NCBI GenBank assembly: GCA_002399735.1 | Contig: DHEF01000017.1 | Span: 19,163-83,162 of the forward strand | Direction of reading: 5' to 3' | DNA length: 64,000 nt | DNA from: Chitinophagaceae bacterium UBA4857 | GTDB lineage: Bacteria; Bacteroidota; Bacteroidia; Chitinophagales; Chitinophagaceae | In this document: one piece after another, positions 28,536 through 37,676 of the stretch | How the letters are laid out: each line of letters opens with the position of its first letter | How positions within the stretch are numbered: position 1 is the stretch's first letter | Translations under genes and position numbers: made by a program | Notes under the pieces: generated by a model | The model's input: only the letters and a program-made list of their open reading frames with translations | The model's database searches: none | What the model was told of the DNA's origin: nothing

Positions 28536-28552
28536 CGCCAAATTACCGAAGG

Positions 28553-30448
28553 ATGAATATTGTAGACCAGATAAAAGAGCATGCGCAACTAGCTATAAAA
28601 AATGTTTTTGAACAGGAAGTTGGTTACGACTTATTAACTGTTAACCTGACTAAACCCGAATTTGAAGGCGATTATACCCTGGTTTTATTTTCGTTTGTAA
28701 AACAATTACGCAAATCGCCGGAACAAATTGGCGCATTGTTAGGCGAAAATATGGTGCAACAATTTCCGGAAATGTATACCGGCTTTAATGTTATAAAAGG
28801 TTTTTTAAACCTGGTGGTAACGGATGCTTACTGGATTAACTACCTGCAAAATAATTATACCAAAAGCACATTTACTATACCACAAGCAAAAGCAAAGAAA
28901 ATAGTATTGGAATATGCATCGCCAAATACTAATAAACCTTTACACTTAGGCCATTTAAGAAATATTTTTTTAGGCTGGAGCATGGCGCAAATTTTACACC
29001 ATTGCGGCCACGATGTAGTGAAAACATGTATTGTTAACGACCGGGGCATACACATTTGTAAATCCATGTTGGCCTGGAAAAAACTGGCGAACGGTGCCAC
29101 ACCACAAAGCAGCAATATGAAAGGCGATCACTTTGTGGGCCACTATTATGTTTTATTTGAAAACGAATTAAAGGCGCAGGCTCAACCCATAATTGATAAA
29201 ATTATTGCCGGAGATATTAGCGGCTTTAATGATGCGACCACTACACAATTAGAAAAATTAACTGCTGCATTAGCTAAAGCAACAGAGCAAGAAAAGCAGG
29301 ATAAAATTAAAGATGATATAAAAGAAATTGGCCGTAACCAAACGCCTATTATGCAGGAAGCCAGAGAAATGCTGCAACAATGGGAAGCGGGCAACGAAGA
29401 AGTATTAACGCTTTGGAAAAAAATGAACGGTTGGGTGTACGAAGGTTTTGATGCTACATATAACCGTATTGGTGCCGACTTTGCTAAAACATATTATGAA
29501 AGTGAAACTTACCTGCCGGGCAAAAAATTTGTGGAAGCCGGTTTGGAGCAAGGTATATTTTATAAAAAAGAAGACAACAGTACCTGGGTAGATTTAACGC
29601 CTGACGGATTGGATGAAAAATTATTATTGCGTGGAAACGGTACATCTGTTTACATTACTCAGGACCTTGGCCTGGCACAAGAAAAGTATGATGACTTTAA
29701 GTACGACGAAAGCAGTTATGTAATTGCCGATGAGCAAAACTACCACATGAAAGTGTTGAAGCTAATTTTGCAAAAGTTAGGCAAACCTTATGCTGATGGT
29801 ATTTTTCATTTAAGTTACGGCATGGTGGAATTGCCTACGGGTCGTATGAAAAGCCGTGAAGGTACAGTGGTGGATGCGGATGATATTATGGATGAAATGG
29901 CACAGGTAGCAAAGGCTAAAACAGAAGAACTGGGTAAGGTTAAAGATTTTTCGCAAGCTGAATTAGAAGAACTGTATGAAACAATTGGTTTAGGCGCTTT
30001 AAAGTTTTTCTTATTGCGAGTTGACCCTAAAAAGAAAATGATTTTTAATCCGGAAGAAAGTATAGAGTTTCAAGGTTTTACCGGACCGTTTATACAGTAT
30101 ACCCATGCCCGTATAAAAAGTATGTTGAGAGAGGTTTATCCCAATGCAGAATTAACGAAAGAAGTTACAGCCTTACAACCCAAGGAAAGAGCTTTAGTGG
30201 TATTATTAGAACAATATGATGTTATTGCTTTACAAGCCGGATTAGAACATAACCCTTCTTTAATTGCGTTATATGCATTTGAAGTAGCAAAAGTATTTAA
30301 CAGCATGTATGCAGATAGTGAGTATAAAATTTTGAAAGCAGAGAATGAAATCAAAAAACACCTACGCTTACAAATAAGCCAGTTAACGGCAAGTGTAATT
30401 GCAAACGCCATGCAATTATTAGGCGTAAAAGTGCCGGAGAGAATGTAA
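28553..30448 (+). CDS. argS: Arginyl-tRNA synthetase
   Basis: A 631-residue class I synthetase that charges tRNA-Arg. The N-terminal Add1 domain is followed by the HIGH-like HLGH (131-134) in SPNTNKPLHLGHLRN, the motif GMVELPTGRMKSREG (432-437) in place of KMSKS, and the C-terminal DALR anticodon-binding domain (FTGPFIQYTHARIKSML onwards, ending LLGVKVPERM). Several hundred residues of Bacteroidota-type insertion (KLTAALAKATEQEKQDKIKD) lie between. The ATG at 28553 fits both the family start and the promoter box. It ends 25 nt before a strong shared terminator. Confidence 0.97.
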   Translation: MNIVDQIKEHAQLAIKNVFEQEVGYDLLTVNLTKPEFEGDYTLVLFSFVKQLRKSPEQIGALLGENMVQQFPEMYTGFNVIKGFLNLVVTDAYWINYLQNNYTKSTFTIPQAKAKKIVLEYASPNTNKPLHLGHLRNIFLGWSMAQILHHCGHDVVKTCIVNDRGIHICKSMLAWKKLANGATPQSSNMKGDHFVGHYYVLFENELKAQAQPIIDKIIAGDISGFNDATTTQLEKLTAALAKATEQEKQDKIKDDIKEIGRNQTPIMQEAREMLQQWEAGNEEVLTLWKKMNGWVYEGFDATYNRIGADFAKTYYESETYLPGKKFVEAGLEQGIFYKKEDNSTWVDLTPDGLDEKLLLRGNGTSVYITQDLGLAQEKYDDFKYDESSYVIADEQNYHMKVLKLILQKLGKPYADGIFHLSYGMVELPTGRMKSREGTVVDADDIMDEMAQVAKAKTEELGKVKDFSQAELEELYETIGLGALKFFLLRVDPKKKMIFNPEESIEFQGFTGPFIQYTHARIKSMLREVYPNAELTKEVTALQPKERALVVLLEQYDVIALQAGLEHNPSLIALYAFEVAKVFNSMYADSEYKILKAENEIKKHLRLQISQLTASVIANAMQLLGVKVPERM

Positions 30449-30473
30449 GAAATAAGCTATACCGTTATAAAGT

Positions 30474-30500
30474 AAATGCCCCTCATTTTGAGGGGCATTT
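30474..30500. terminator. Bidirectional terminator between argS and the AsmA-like gene
   Basis: AAATGCCCCTCA-TTT-TGAGGGGCATTT: a perfect 12-bp stem with a 3-nt loop between converging genes. Confidence 0.88.
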
Positions 30501-30505
30501 GTCAT

Positions 30506-33500
30506 TTAATCTTTTTTAGTAGTATCGGCGGGCGGGGTTTTCTTATTTTTATTTAAGAGTTTATCCAGCGTATTTTTTACTGTTTTTTCAGCAGCCTTTT
30601 TTGTATCATTTACACCGCCGCTTTTAACGGTGTCTTTATTACCCAGTATTTGTTTCAGCGCTTCGTCTTTTAAATCTTTTACTACCTGATTTTTTATAGC
30701 ATTTACAGAATCCTTAATAGTGGCTTTAGCACTATCAATTTTTGCTTGCGCAAACTCTGTTGCCTGCTCTTTCATATCACTGATTGCATCGCCAGCTACT
30801 TCTTTTAAATCGGTTTTTATAGTTGGGTTGGTTAAGCTGCCGCCCATTTTAACATTCAGGTTTACAAACTCGCTATTGTTAATAGGAATACCGCGGTTAG
30901 ACGCTTGTGTAATTAAACCGTTCACCAAATTGTTTGCTTCTTTACCTATATACTTACGTGGTACTTTTAATGCAATGATATAATCAATAGTTTGATCGAT
31001 GCCGTGCATGCCGCCAATCTGCATTTCAATATCCTGTACTTTAATGGTAAATGGTTTTACAAATACTTTACCATGCGAAAATTCAAAACTGTTTTTAATA
31101 TCTTTTAAAGTAATGGATTGTAGTTCTTTTATCTGTAAAGTATTTGCCAGCTTTTCCAATGGCGCAAATTTTCGTAAGGCACCTTCTAATAATAACAGGT
31201 TACCATTACCTGTAAGGCTACTTAAATCAGGCATCATACCACTGGTAAGGTTACCCGTCATGGTTAATTGTGAATTAAGTTTACCGGCCAAAAATTGTCC
31301 GATAGGCATTAACTTTTGTACGGTATTAAATGCTAAAAATGTTTTTTGAATATCTACATCTTTTACATCGTAGCTAATAGCAATATCCGGTTCTTTTTTA
31401 TCCACCTTGGTAGAGTAAGAACCGTTTAAAGTAACTACACCGTCCAATGCCTCGGTACGTAGTTGTTGTAAACGTATGGCCTGATCGGCAATGCTCACCT
31501 GACCATTAATATTTTTGTAAGCCACTTTATCATACATAACCTCACCTGCTTTGGCTTGTAGCGTTAGGTTTAAATTACCCGGCACTACGAAAGCGGATGT
31601 TGTTGCAGAAGCCGTTTCTGTTTTCTGATCTTCCGCAGCAGGTGTATCATCACCCATCCATTTGTTCAGGTTCATTTTATCTACGGCTACATTTACCGAA
31701 CCTTTTAAAGGTTCGTCTTTTATTGCATAACCAATAAGGTTATTAATAAGGCCGGTGGCATTAAAGTTTGAGCCAAGGTATTGTGCCGTTAACTGAGTTA
31801 TATTGACATTCTGCGTATTAAAAGTTACTGCAACCACAGGCACTTTAACACCTGTTGGATAATCGGGACTGGTATAACTTACATTTTGTAACGATGCATT
31901 ACCACCAAGATTGATTTTATCATATTCGCCTTTATCAATTGCCGTTTTATTGCCGGCAAATTGTACATCGGCGTTTAATAAACCGGTTAATACAGTGCCG
32001 GGGTCAAAACTTACAAACTGTTTTACATTATCTAATGTAAAACGGCCTTTTGCATTGCCTTTAAAATTTATAGCCGTCATTGGATTGCTTAAATCCAGGT
32101 TAAAATTGATTGGATCCTGCCCTACCTGTATATGCCCGTTGGTAATGTTTACATTGGTATTATCCGCCACTCCACCTGTATTGGCAATTTGTATTTTCAT
32201 ATTGCCATTACTTATAGGTTGTGGAAAATCTGATGAACTATAAAACAGATTAGCTACATCTAAAAAGCCGCCTGCTGAAAAATTACCCGATTGCGTAGTT
32301 AATGCTTTCATGGCTCCTTTGGCAAAAATATCAGCATTTACCTTACCAGATAATTTTGTATTGCCTTCCAGTTTAATAAACTGACTAAGCTGTGCTAAAT
32401 CCAGATTACCTTTTGCGGCAGCATCAATGTATTGTACTGTCTCGGGCTGTTTTAATAAAAACCTGAAATCAAACGGAGCATTATCCATTTCCAAATGTCC
32501 CTTTGATAAATCAATCACCGTATTATCTAATTGTCCATCGGGATTGCTGGCGTGTAAAGCTATTTGAATATTTTTTACAGGTTTAGGTAAATCAGGATAT
32601 TGAAAAGAACCATCGGTTACATTCAATTTTACATCGTAAGCCGGCAGTTGAGTAGGACTATAAGTTCCTTTTGCAAATCCTTCAAAAGCTGCTTTACCAT
32701 CGGTTTTAATTGTATTAAAATCAGTTTTATAAATAGCAGGTATTAATGAAAGAATATCTTTAAACTCATTTGATGGCGTTTTAAAGTTAATGTCCATATT
32801 ATAGGTACTATCATTTACCAATTGTATAAAACCACCGGCAGAAAGTTTCAGGTTATTCAATGCAATATCATCTGTTTTAAAGCTGTATTTATTATTACTG
32901 CTTTCAATGGCAATATCTGCATCAATTTCTGTTTTTGTATTAACCAGGTAAGGTATGCCGGCATAAGTAAAGTTTACGGCATCGGTTTTTGTGTCGGTAA
33001 ATAATGTAAACGCATCCTGGTTAAAATTACCACTACCTTTATGGTTTAGCCCTACAATTTCGGCATACATACCGCCGGCATCATCCGAATATTTTATATA
33101 CCCATCATTGATGGCATATTCTTTTAACTGTAAGGAGAAAGGTGAAGATGCTGTATCCGCTTCATTCAAATTGGTTGTATCACCATCGCTACGTACAATA
33201 TCCCAATTGGGTTGGCCATCTTTATTTACTTTGGCCATTATACGTGGCGATTCTAAATACACTCCACCTACTTTGATGTCCTCGCCTTTAATAATGCTGA
33301 TAAGATTAGCCGATACATCAATTGACTTGGCGGCCAATAAGGTATCGCCGGTAAACGTTTCGTTACCTACAATACTAATATTGCTGACACTAATAGCAAC
33401 ACGAGGAAAATGCCGAAAAAGCGAAAGGCTTGCATCTTTAAAATCAACCTTAGCGGTTAAGGCTTTATTAATTTCCTTTTTAACCAGGTTGGTAATTTGT

Positions 33501-33595
33501 TTTTTAAAAACAATGGGAATGATGAATGCCAAGGCCAGCAAAACCAATAAACTAATGCCTGAAATTTTTAGTACTTTTTTTAACCGCTTATTCAT
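30506..33595 (-). CDS. AsmA-like envelope protein
   Basis: A 1029-residue protein with an N-terminal membrane anchor (about 12-32) and a long periplasmic part of AsmA type. The opening KKQITNLVKKEINKALTAKVDFKDASLSLFRHFPRVAISVSNISI and the C-terminal LRKFAPLEKLANTLQIKELQSITLKDIKNSFEFSHGKV match AsmA/AsmA_2. Such proteins are thought to form lipid-conducting grooves between membranes or to affect outer-membrane assembly. The last ~100 residues are Lys/Asp/Ala-rich and probably helical or disordered. A TATATTTG box lies about 115 nt upstream. It converges on argS. Confidence 0.88.
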   Translation of the reverse strand: MNKRLKKVLKISGISLLVLLALAFIIPIVFKKQITNLVKKEINKALTAKVDFKDASLSLFRHFPRVAISVSNISIVGNETFTGDTLLAAKSIDVSANLISIIKGEDIKVGGVYLESPRIMAKVNKDGQPNWDIVRSDGDTTNLNEADTASSPFSLQLKEYAINDGYIKYSDDAGGMYAEIVGLNHKGSGNFNQDAFTLFTDTKTDAVNFTYAGIPYLVNTKTEIDADIAIESSNNKYSFKTDDIALNNLKLSAGGFIQLVNDSTYNMDINFKTPSNEFKDILSLIPAIYKTDFNTIKTDGKAAFEGFAKGTYSPTQLPAYDVKLNVTDGSFQYPDLPKPVKNIQIALHASNPDGQLDNTVIDLSKGHLEMDNAPFDFRFLLKQPETVQYIDAAAKGNLDLAQLSQFIKLEGNTKLSGKVNADIFAKGAMKALTTQSGNFSAGGFLDVANLFYSSSDFPQPISNGNMKIQIANTGGVADNTNVNITNGHIQVGQDPINFNLDLSNPMTAINFKGNAKGRFTLDNVKQFVSFDPGTVLTGLLNADVQFAGNKTAIDKGEYDKINLGGNASLQNVSYTSPDYPTGVKVPVVAVTFNTQNVNITQLTAQYLGSNFNATGLINNLIGYAIKDEPLKGSVNVAVDKMNLNKWMGDDTPAAEDQKTETASATTSAFVVPGNLNLTLQAKAGEVMYDKVAYKNINGQVSIADQAIRLQQLRTEALDGVVTLNGSYSTKVDKKEPDIAISYDVKDVDIQKTFLAFNTVQKLMPIGQFLAGKLNSQLTMTGNLTSGMMPDLSSLTGNGNLLLLEGALRKFAPLEKLANTLQIKELQSITLKDIKNSFEFSHGKVFVKPFTIKVQDIEMQIGGMHGIDQTIDYIIALKVPRKYIGKEANNLVNGLITQASNRGIPINNSEFVNLNVKMGGSLTNPTIKTDLKEVAGDAISDMKEQATEFAQAKIDSAKATIKDSVNAIKNQVVKDLKDEALKQILGNKDTVKSGGVNDTKKAAEKTVKNTLDKLLNKNKKTPPADTTKKD

Positions 33596-33710
33596 TATTC
33601 AATATAATTTTTTGGGTGATTAACACCGCTATTATTAAAAACAGCTGATGCTACTATTGGTGGTTTAGGCGGGTAAACACTGTAATTACAGTGCTTTGTA
33701 CACAAAATTG

Positions 33711-33718
33711 CAAATATA
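33711..33718 (-). promoter_or_regulatory. Predicted -7 box for the AsmA-like gene
   Basis: TATATTTG on the minus strand, perfect TAnnTTTG, about 115 nt before the start codon. TTGACA lies upstream, but the spacing is short. Confidence 0.45.
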
Positions 33719-33753
33719 AAGCCAGAATGTCAAGGCGGGTAGTATAGTTTAAC

Positions 33754-33870
33754 AAGTTGAAAATAAATGTCGCCCTGGGCTTGACGAAAGAAAGGCTACG
33801 CAGGACAATCAAAATTCTCAATGGACTTCGTCAGGCTCAGCCTCACAAGCTTCTGTCCTTTCAAAATAGG
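33754..33870. repeat. Family D repeat (GGCTTGACGAA / TTCGTCAGGCTCAG)
   Basis: Contains TGTCGCCCTGGGCTTGACGA and CTTCGTCAGGCTCAGCCTCA. Related sequence is at 55.44-55.64 kb. Similar TGTCA..CTGAGC..GACGAAG repeats are common in Bacteroidota genomes. Confidence 0.65.
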
Positions 33871-33930
33871 CCTCCATTTTGTTGATGAGAGAGCGGCAAA
33901 GAGCACTTTACTCCTGAATAGCAATTACCA

Positions 33931-34605
33931 TTACACATATATTTTTCTTTTACCATCATCAATGGCATTTATACTATCCGTATATATTATATCGGCAATG
34001 GCCTCCGGATTAGTCCATTTTGAGGTATCGGCATCAGGCATTGCTTTTTTATTTTCCGGCGTATTAATAATGTTGGGCACTATCACTTTGGTAATTACAT
34101 CTTTGTTTTCGTTAGCAGCATTTAAAATATTAGCTAATTGAAACAACAAAGATTTTGATAACCCGTAAGCTACCATATCCTTGCTCTTAAGCGTATCATC
34201 GCCAGGTAAAGCGCCTATTAAATATAAACGCCCCTTACCACTTTTCATCATGTGCTGCCAGATGGGTTGGGCAATATTGAAAGCGGTAAAAAAATTAAAC
34301 TGAAACATTTTTTGTATATCAGCTGGTGTGGTTTTATTTATACTACCCATTGCAAAACCACCAACAGTTAATACGGCTGCGTGTATATTTTTGTTTTTCC
34401 GTAAGGTAGTTTTCATAAAAGTCCCGGCGGCGGTTTCATCTGTCAGGTCAACTATTACATCCTCCCAAATAACACCGCCTTTTGCTATAGCAAAAGCATC
34501 GCTTTTACGCACGGTACCAAATACATAGTATTTTTCCTGAAAAAACTTTTGCGCTACGGCCTTACCTAAATTGCCTGAAGTACCGGTTACAATTACTGCT
34601 TGCAT
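33931..34605 (-). CDS. Short-chain dehydrogenase/reductase family protein
   Basis: A 224-residue Rossmann-fold SDR. Cofactor motif VTGTSGNLGKA (TGxxGxxG, residues 7-14), and the catalytic YGLSK with Y147 and K151. The segment that normally carries the catalytic serine about 13 residues before the tyrosine reads LYLIGALPGDD, with no serine there, so the usual Ser-Tyr-Lys triad is incomplete. The substrate is unknown. It is a single gene flanked by repeats on both sides. Confidence 0.85.
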   Translation of the reverse strand: MQAVIVTGTSGNLGKAVAQKFFQEKYYVFGTVRKSDAFAIAKGGVIWEDVIVDLTDETAAGTFMKTTLRKNKNIHAAVLTVGGFAMGSINKTTPADIQKMFQFNFFTAFNIAQPIWQHMMKSGKGRLYLIGALPGDDTLKSKDMVAYGLSKSLLFQLANILNAANENKDVITKVIVPNIINTPENKKAMPDADTSKWTNPEAIADIIYTDSINAIDDGKRKIYV

Positions 34606-34682
34606 ACAATGTGTTTAAGGGTTGAAAATACGAAAAAGCGGAAAGCTAAAAGCATAACGCATAAAGCTTGTTGTCTATATTT

Positions 34683-34812
34683 TTGCTTTTGCATAATGCT
34701 GAATAGAATTACCGGACGTTGAAGAGTGAGTATTTAATTCATTTCCACAGGAAATAAATTAAATCCCGATCCTATCGGATCGCAACAGACGATGATAGTA
34801 GTACTACTGATG
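34683..34812 (+). repeat. Family A repeat, copy 7 (with palindromic middle module)
   Basis: GCATAATGCTGAATAGAATT, then the insert with arms TTTAATTCATTTCC and GGAAATAAATTAAA, then ATCCCGATCCTATCGGATCG, then GACGATGATAGTAGTACTAC. The same insert is in copy 9. Confidence 0.85.
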
Positions 34813-34821
34813 ACTACATAA

Positions 34822-34860
34822 AAAAATCCCATAACTAATAAAAGCTACGGGATTAATAAG
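34822..34860 (-). terminator. Probable terminator downstream of the ABC-F gene
   Basis: On the minus strand, AATCCCGTA and TATGGGATT can pair (one mismatch) around a 14-nt loop, then TTTTTTT. It is about 190 nt after the stop, so the transcript would have a long tail. Confidence 0.55.
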
Positions 34861-35048
34861 ATTAATTTTGGCTTCAGCCCGAATATCAGTTTACTGACAT
34901 ACCGCCGGCCCGGATCATGTGTCTTTCCCGGCAGATTAACAGGCAAAAGGTAGGATGCTGGTACAATATTCTTGGATGATGATGACTGTTTAGCTAAGTT
35001 ATAAAAAGTTTTTACACGTTCCCAAATTTTGTCATCACATTCATTTTA

Positions 35049-36674
35049 TTAACTATACATCTCCTCTCTAAGCGTTTTTACACGCTCGTCTTCCAGGTAT
35101 TCATCAAAGGTCATTAACCTGTCTATAATTCCTTTAGGCGTTAACTCAATAATACGATTGGCAACCGTTTGTACAAAAGTATGGTCATGACTGGTAAACA
35201 GTACCACGCCTTTATACTCGGTACATTGTTCGTTAAAGCTTTGAATACTTTCGAGATCAAGGTGGTCGGTTGGTTGATCCAACATAATACAGTTGGGGTT
35301 TTGCAACATCATACGACTAAGCATACAACGTACTTTTTCACCACCGCTTAATACATTGGTCATCTTCATTACATCATCGCCGCTAAACAACATTTTGCCT
35401 AAAAACCCACGTAAAAAAGGTTCATCCACATCGGTAATATGTGGTGGTACAAACTGCCTTAACCAATCCATCAGGTTTAAAGGTGTTTCAAAATACTTGC
35501 TGTTATCCTGTGGTAAATAAGCATTGGTAATGGTTGTGCCCCATTCGTATGTACCGCTGTCGGCAGTAGCTTCGCCATTAACAATATTAAAAAAGCTGGT
35601 AACGGCTAATGGGTCACGACTTAAAAATGCAATTTTATCGTTTTTGTTTACGGAGAAAGTAACATCTTTAAACAAAGGACGTCCATCAACTATTTTACCT
35701 AATTTTTCAATGTTTAAAATTTGGTTACCTACCTCACGCAATGGTTGAAATATAATGCCGGGATACTTTCTGTAACTCGGTTCAATTTCTTCGATAGATA
35801 ATTTTTCCAACGCTTTTTTACGGCTGGTTGCTTGTTTACTTTTCGATGCATTGGCGCTAAAGCGGGCAATGAAATCAACAAGCGCCTGGCGCTTCTCTTC
35901 CGTCTTTTTATTTTTATCGTTTATCTGGCGGGCCATTAACTGCGAGCTCTGGTACCAAAAGCTATAGTTGCCCGTAAATATTTTTATTTTCTGACGATCC
36001 ACATCCGCAACATGCGTACACACGGCATCTAAAAAGTGACGGTCATGGCTTACTACCAGTACAATGTTTTCATAGTCGGCCAAAAAGTTTTCTAACCAAC
36101 CAATTGTTTCAATATCCAGACCATTGGTAGGCTCATCCAGTAACAAAATATCAGGATTACCAAAAATAGATTGTGCCAGTAACACACGCACTTTAAGGTT
36201 AGCCGGAATGTCCTTCATTAAACTGTGGTGATACTCTTCTTTAACACCCAGACCGCTAATTAATGTAGCCGCATCACTTTCGGCCGTATAACCACCCATT
36301 TCGCCAAACTCGGCTTCCATTTCACCGGCTTCCATGTAATCATCTTCCGTAGCATCGGGGTTATTGTAAATAGCATCTTTGGCATGCATTACATCCCACA
36401 TTTTTTTATGGCCCATCATCACGGTATTAATTACCGTTTGCTCATCAAACTCAAACTGATTTTGTTTTAATACAGCAATACGTTCGCCGGGGCTAACCGT
36501 TACACTGCCTTTATTGGGTTCAATTTCGCCACTCAAAATTTTAACAAAAGTACTTTTACCGGCACCATTGGCTCCAATAATACCATAACAATTGCCTTTT
36601 GTAAAATTCAGGTTTACCTCTTCAAACAATACCCTTTTACCGTAAGCCAGTTTAAGGTCTTTAACACTTAGCAT
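35049..36674 (-). CDS. ABC-F family ATPase (YbiT-like)
   Basis: A 541-residue soluble protein with two ABC domains and no membrane part, as in the ABC-F group that acts on ribosomes. Domain 1: GIIGANGAGKST (31-42) and ILLLDEPTNGLD, with an atypical signature DIPANLKVRVLLAQ resembling YbiT. The linker is basic (KKTEEKRQALVDF...SKSKQATSRKKALEKL). Domain 2: VLSGGEKVRCMLSR and the Walker B end CIMLDQPTDHLD, where the catalytic Glu is Gln (Q467, codon CAA). ATP hydrolysis at that site may therefore be slow. A TACCTTTG box lies about 60 nt upstream. Confidence 0.92.
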   Translation of the reverse strand: MLSVKDLKLAYGKRVLFEEVNLNFTKGNCYGIIGANGAGKSTFVKILSGEIEPNKGSVTVSPGERIAVLKQNQFEFDEQTVINTVMMGHKKMWDVMHAKDAIYNNPDATEDDYMEAGEMEAEFGEMGGYTAESDAATLISGLGVKEEYHHSLMKDIPANLKVRVLLAQSIFGNPDILLLDEPTNGLDIETIGWLENFLADYENIVLVVSHDRHFLDAVCTHVADVDRQKIKIFTGNYSFWYQSSQLMARQINDKNKKTEEKRQALVDFIARFSANASKSKQATSRKKALEKLSIEEIEPSYRKYPGIIFQPLREVGNQILNIEKLGKIVDGRPLFKDVTFSVNKNDKIAFLSRDPLAVTSFFNIVNGEATADSGTYEWGTTITNAYLPQDNSKYFETPLNLMDWLRQFVPPHITDVDEPFLRGFLGKMLFSGDDVMKMTNVLSGGEKVRCMLSRMMLQNPNCIMLDQPTDHLDLESIQSFNEQCTEYKGVVLFTSHDHTFVQTVANRIIELTPKGIIDRLMTFDEYLEDERVKTLREEMYS

Positions 36675-36731
36675 ATTGCGCTTTATTTTATTTTAACTGT
36701 TCAAAAGCCCGCAGGCCTTATTAAGAAGGCG

Positions 36732-36739
36732 CAAAGGTA
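36732..36739 (-). promoter_or_regulatory. Predicted -7 box for the ABC-F gene
   Basis: TACCTTTG on the minus strand fits TAnnTTTG, about 58 nt before the ATG. A hairpin GGGGTGTTTAATACCCC sits just upstream. Confidence 0.5.
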
Positions 36740-36819
36740 CAACAAAATAAGGGGTATTAAACACCCCAAAACAACAATTTGGACTAAGGTTTTGAGCAGT
36801 AGTTGCTTAGAGGAAAATT

Positions 36820-36965
36820 ATGGGGTGCCCCTGCATACTTAGTAGCATTAATAACTGAGTATCAACACATGCAGGGTCGGGCTATCCGCTATATCTTTTG
36901 CCCTGCGCTGCCATTGCCCCACGCTTCACAAAAGGATGCCGCTGCTATCCCTCACCCGGGAGTCC
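36820..36965 (+). repeat. Family B repeat with inserted hairpin
   Basis: GGGGTGCCCCTGCAT and ATGCAGGGTCGGGCT pair across a 33-nt loop, followed by ATCCGCTATATCTTTTGC and GCCGCTGCTATCCCTCACCC. Compared with the copy at 28.23 kb the loop has been expanded. Confidence 0.7.
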
Positions 36966-36984
36966 GGCAATAATTAAAGTCTTT

Positions 36985-37632
36985 TTATTTTGATGTAGCT
37001 ACAATGCCGTATCCGCCATAGCGGGCATCGCCTTGTGTAAACAAGGTTAGCAAAGCAAAAGGAATGTATTTAAGCGATCGGGATTTACCCAAACCCACCA
37101 CTTTTTTACACTCATACCCGGCTTCGTCAAACATTCTAATCATGCTCTTTTTGGTAAAAAAGCGTAAATGCGTTTTATCCATTATGCCATGGCTTTGGTA
37201 CTTCCAGTCTTTTGTAAATAACAGGTTAGCCATGTTTTTGTAATAACGCACATTAGGTATAGAGGCTATAACAATACCACCCGGTGCCAGTTTGCTGCGT
37301 ATATCTTCCAATACAGAGTAAGGATCCACTAAATGTTCCAGCACATCATTAAAAAAAATAACATCAAAATAATTATCAGGTAAGTTGGGTATATGCTCCT
37401 CGCATGGTCCTGCAAAGGCTTTATCTAATTTTTTGCCGGCTTTAGCGGCTTGCTCGGCAACATACTCAATGCCCCAGGTTTCTGCTTTATACTTTTCTTT
37501 TACTAACACAGCAAACGAACCTTCTCCACAACCCACATCCAGGGCTGTTTTTGGGGTATTAATAATTAGCTCTAACAGATTAGCTCTGGTATGGTTATAA
37601 TAATCAGAAGGTTTAACCTTATAATACTTCAT
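36985..37632 (-). CDS. Class I SAM-dependent methyltransferase
   Basis: A 215-residue methyltransferase. Motif I is ALDVGCGEGSF (30-40), a WGIEYVAEQ acidic strand end follows, and FDVIFFNDVLEHLVDPYSVL matches the Methyltransf_23 type often found with glycosyltransferases. LAPGGIVIASIPNVRY is the conserved post-motif region. It is 44 nt downstream of the DUF58 cluster on the other side (same strand order: DUF58 first), so it may be read through from that operon. The substrate is unknown. Confidence 0.85.
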   Translation of the reverse strand: MKYYKVKPSDYYNHTRANLLELIINTPKTALDVGCGEGSFAVLVKEKYKAETWGIEYVAEQAAKAGKKLDKAFAGPCEEHIPNLPDNYFDVIFFNDVLEHLVDPYSVLEDIRSKLAPGGIVIASIPNVRYYKNMANLLFTKDWKYQSHGIMDKTHLRFFTKKSMIRMFDEAGYECKKVVGLGKSRSLKYIPFALLTLFTQGDARYGGYGIVATSK

Positions 37633-37676
37633 GTGCTAGTTTGGTTTAATAATATTGAGCCGAATGTACAATAATA

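Larger units (their letters stand above)
28178..28552. other. Gene-free gap with family B, short repeat and family A
   Basis: The gap between GtrA and argS starts holds, in order, a family B copy, the GATTTGGAGATTTGGTGATG repeat, a family A copy and the argS promoter. A 72-codon frame at 28338-28556 is made of repeat sequence and is not called. Confidence 0.75.
33596..33930. other. Gene-free gap with promoter and family D repeat
   Basis: Between the AsmA-like start and the SDR stop. Holds the AsmA promoter box at 33711-33718 and a family D repeat (33754-33870). No reading frame of note. Confidence 0.7.
34606..35048. other. Gene-free gap with family A copy and ABC-F terminator
   Basis: Holds family A copy 7 and the probable ABC-F terminator. 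On the minus strand, a 63-codon open stretch (about 34858-35045) between stop codons lacks ATG or GTG, so I do not call a gene. Confidence 0.65.
36675..36984. other. Gap with ABC-F promoter and family B repeat
   Basis: Holds the ABC-F promoter box at 36732-36739 and a family B copy at about 36820-36965. No gene seen. Confidence 0.7.

Noticed and set aside
28338..28556. 72-codon plus-strand frame overlapping the argS start by 4 nt
   Set aside because: It is made of the GATTTGGAGATTTGGTGATG repeat and family A copy 6, and it runs through the argS promoter box; no coding signature.
34858..35045. 63-codon open stretch after the ABC-F gene on the minus strand
   Set aside because: No ATG or GTG start and no recognisable family; a C-terminal extension of the ABC-F protein is excluded by its TAA TAA stops.
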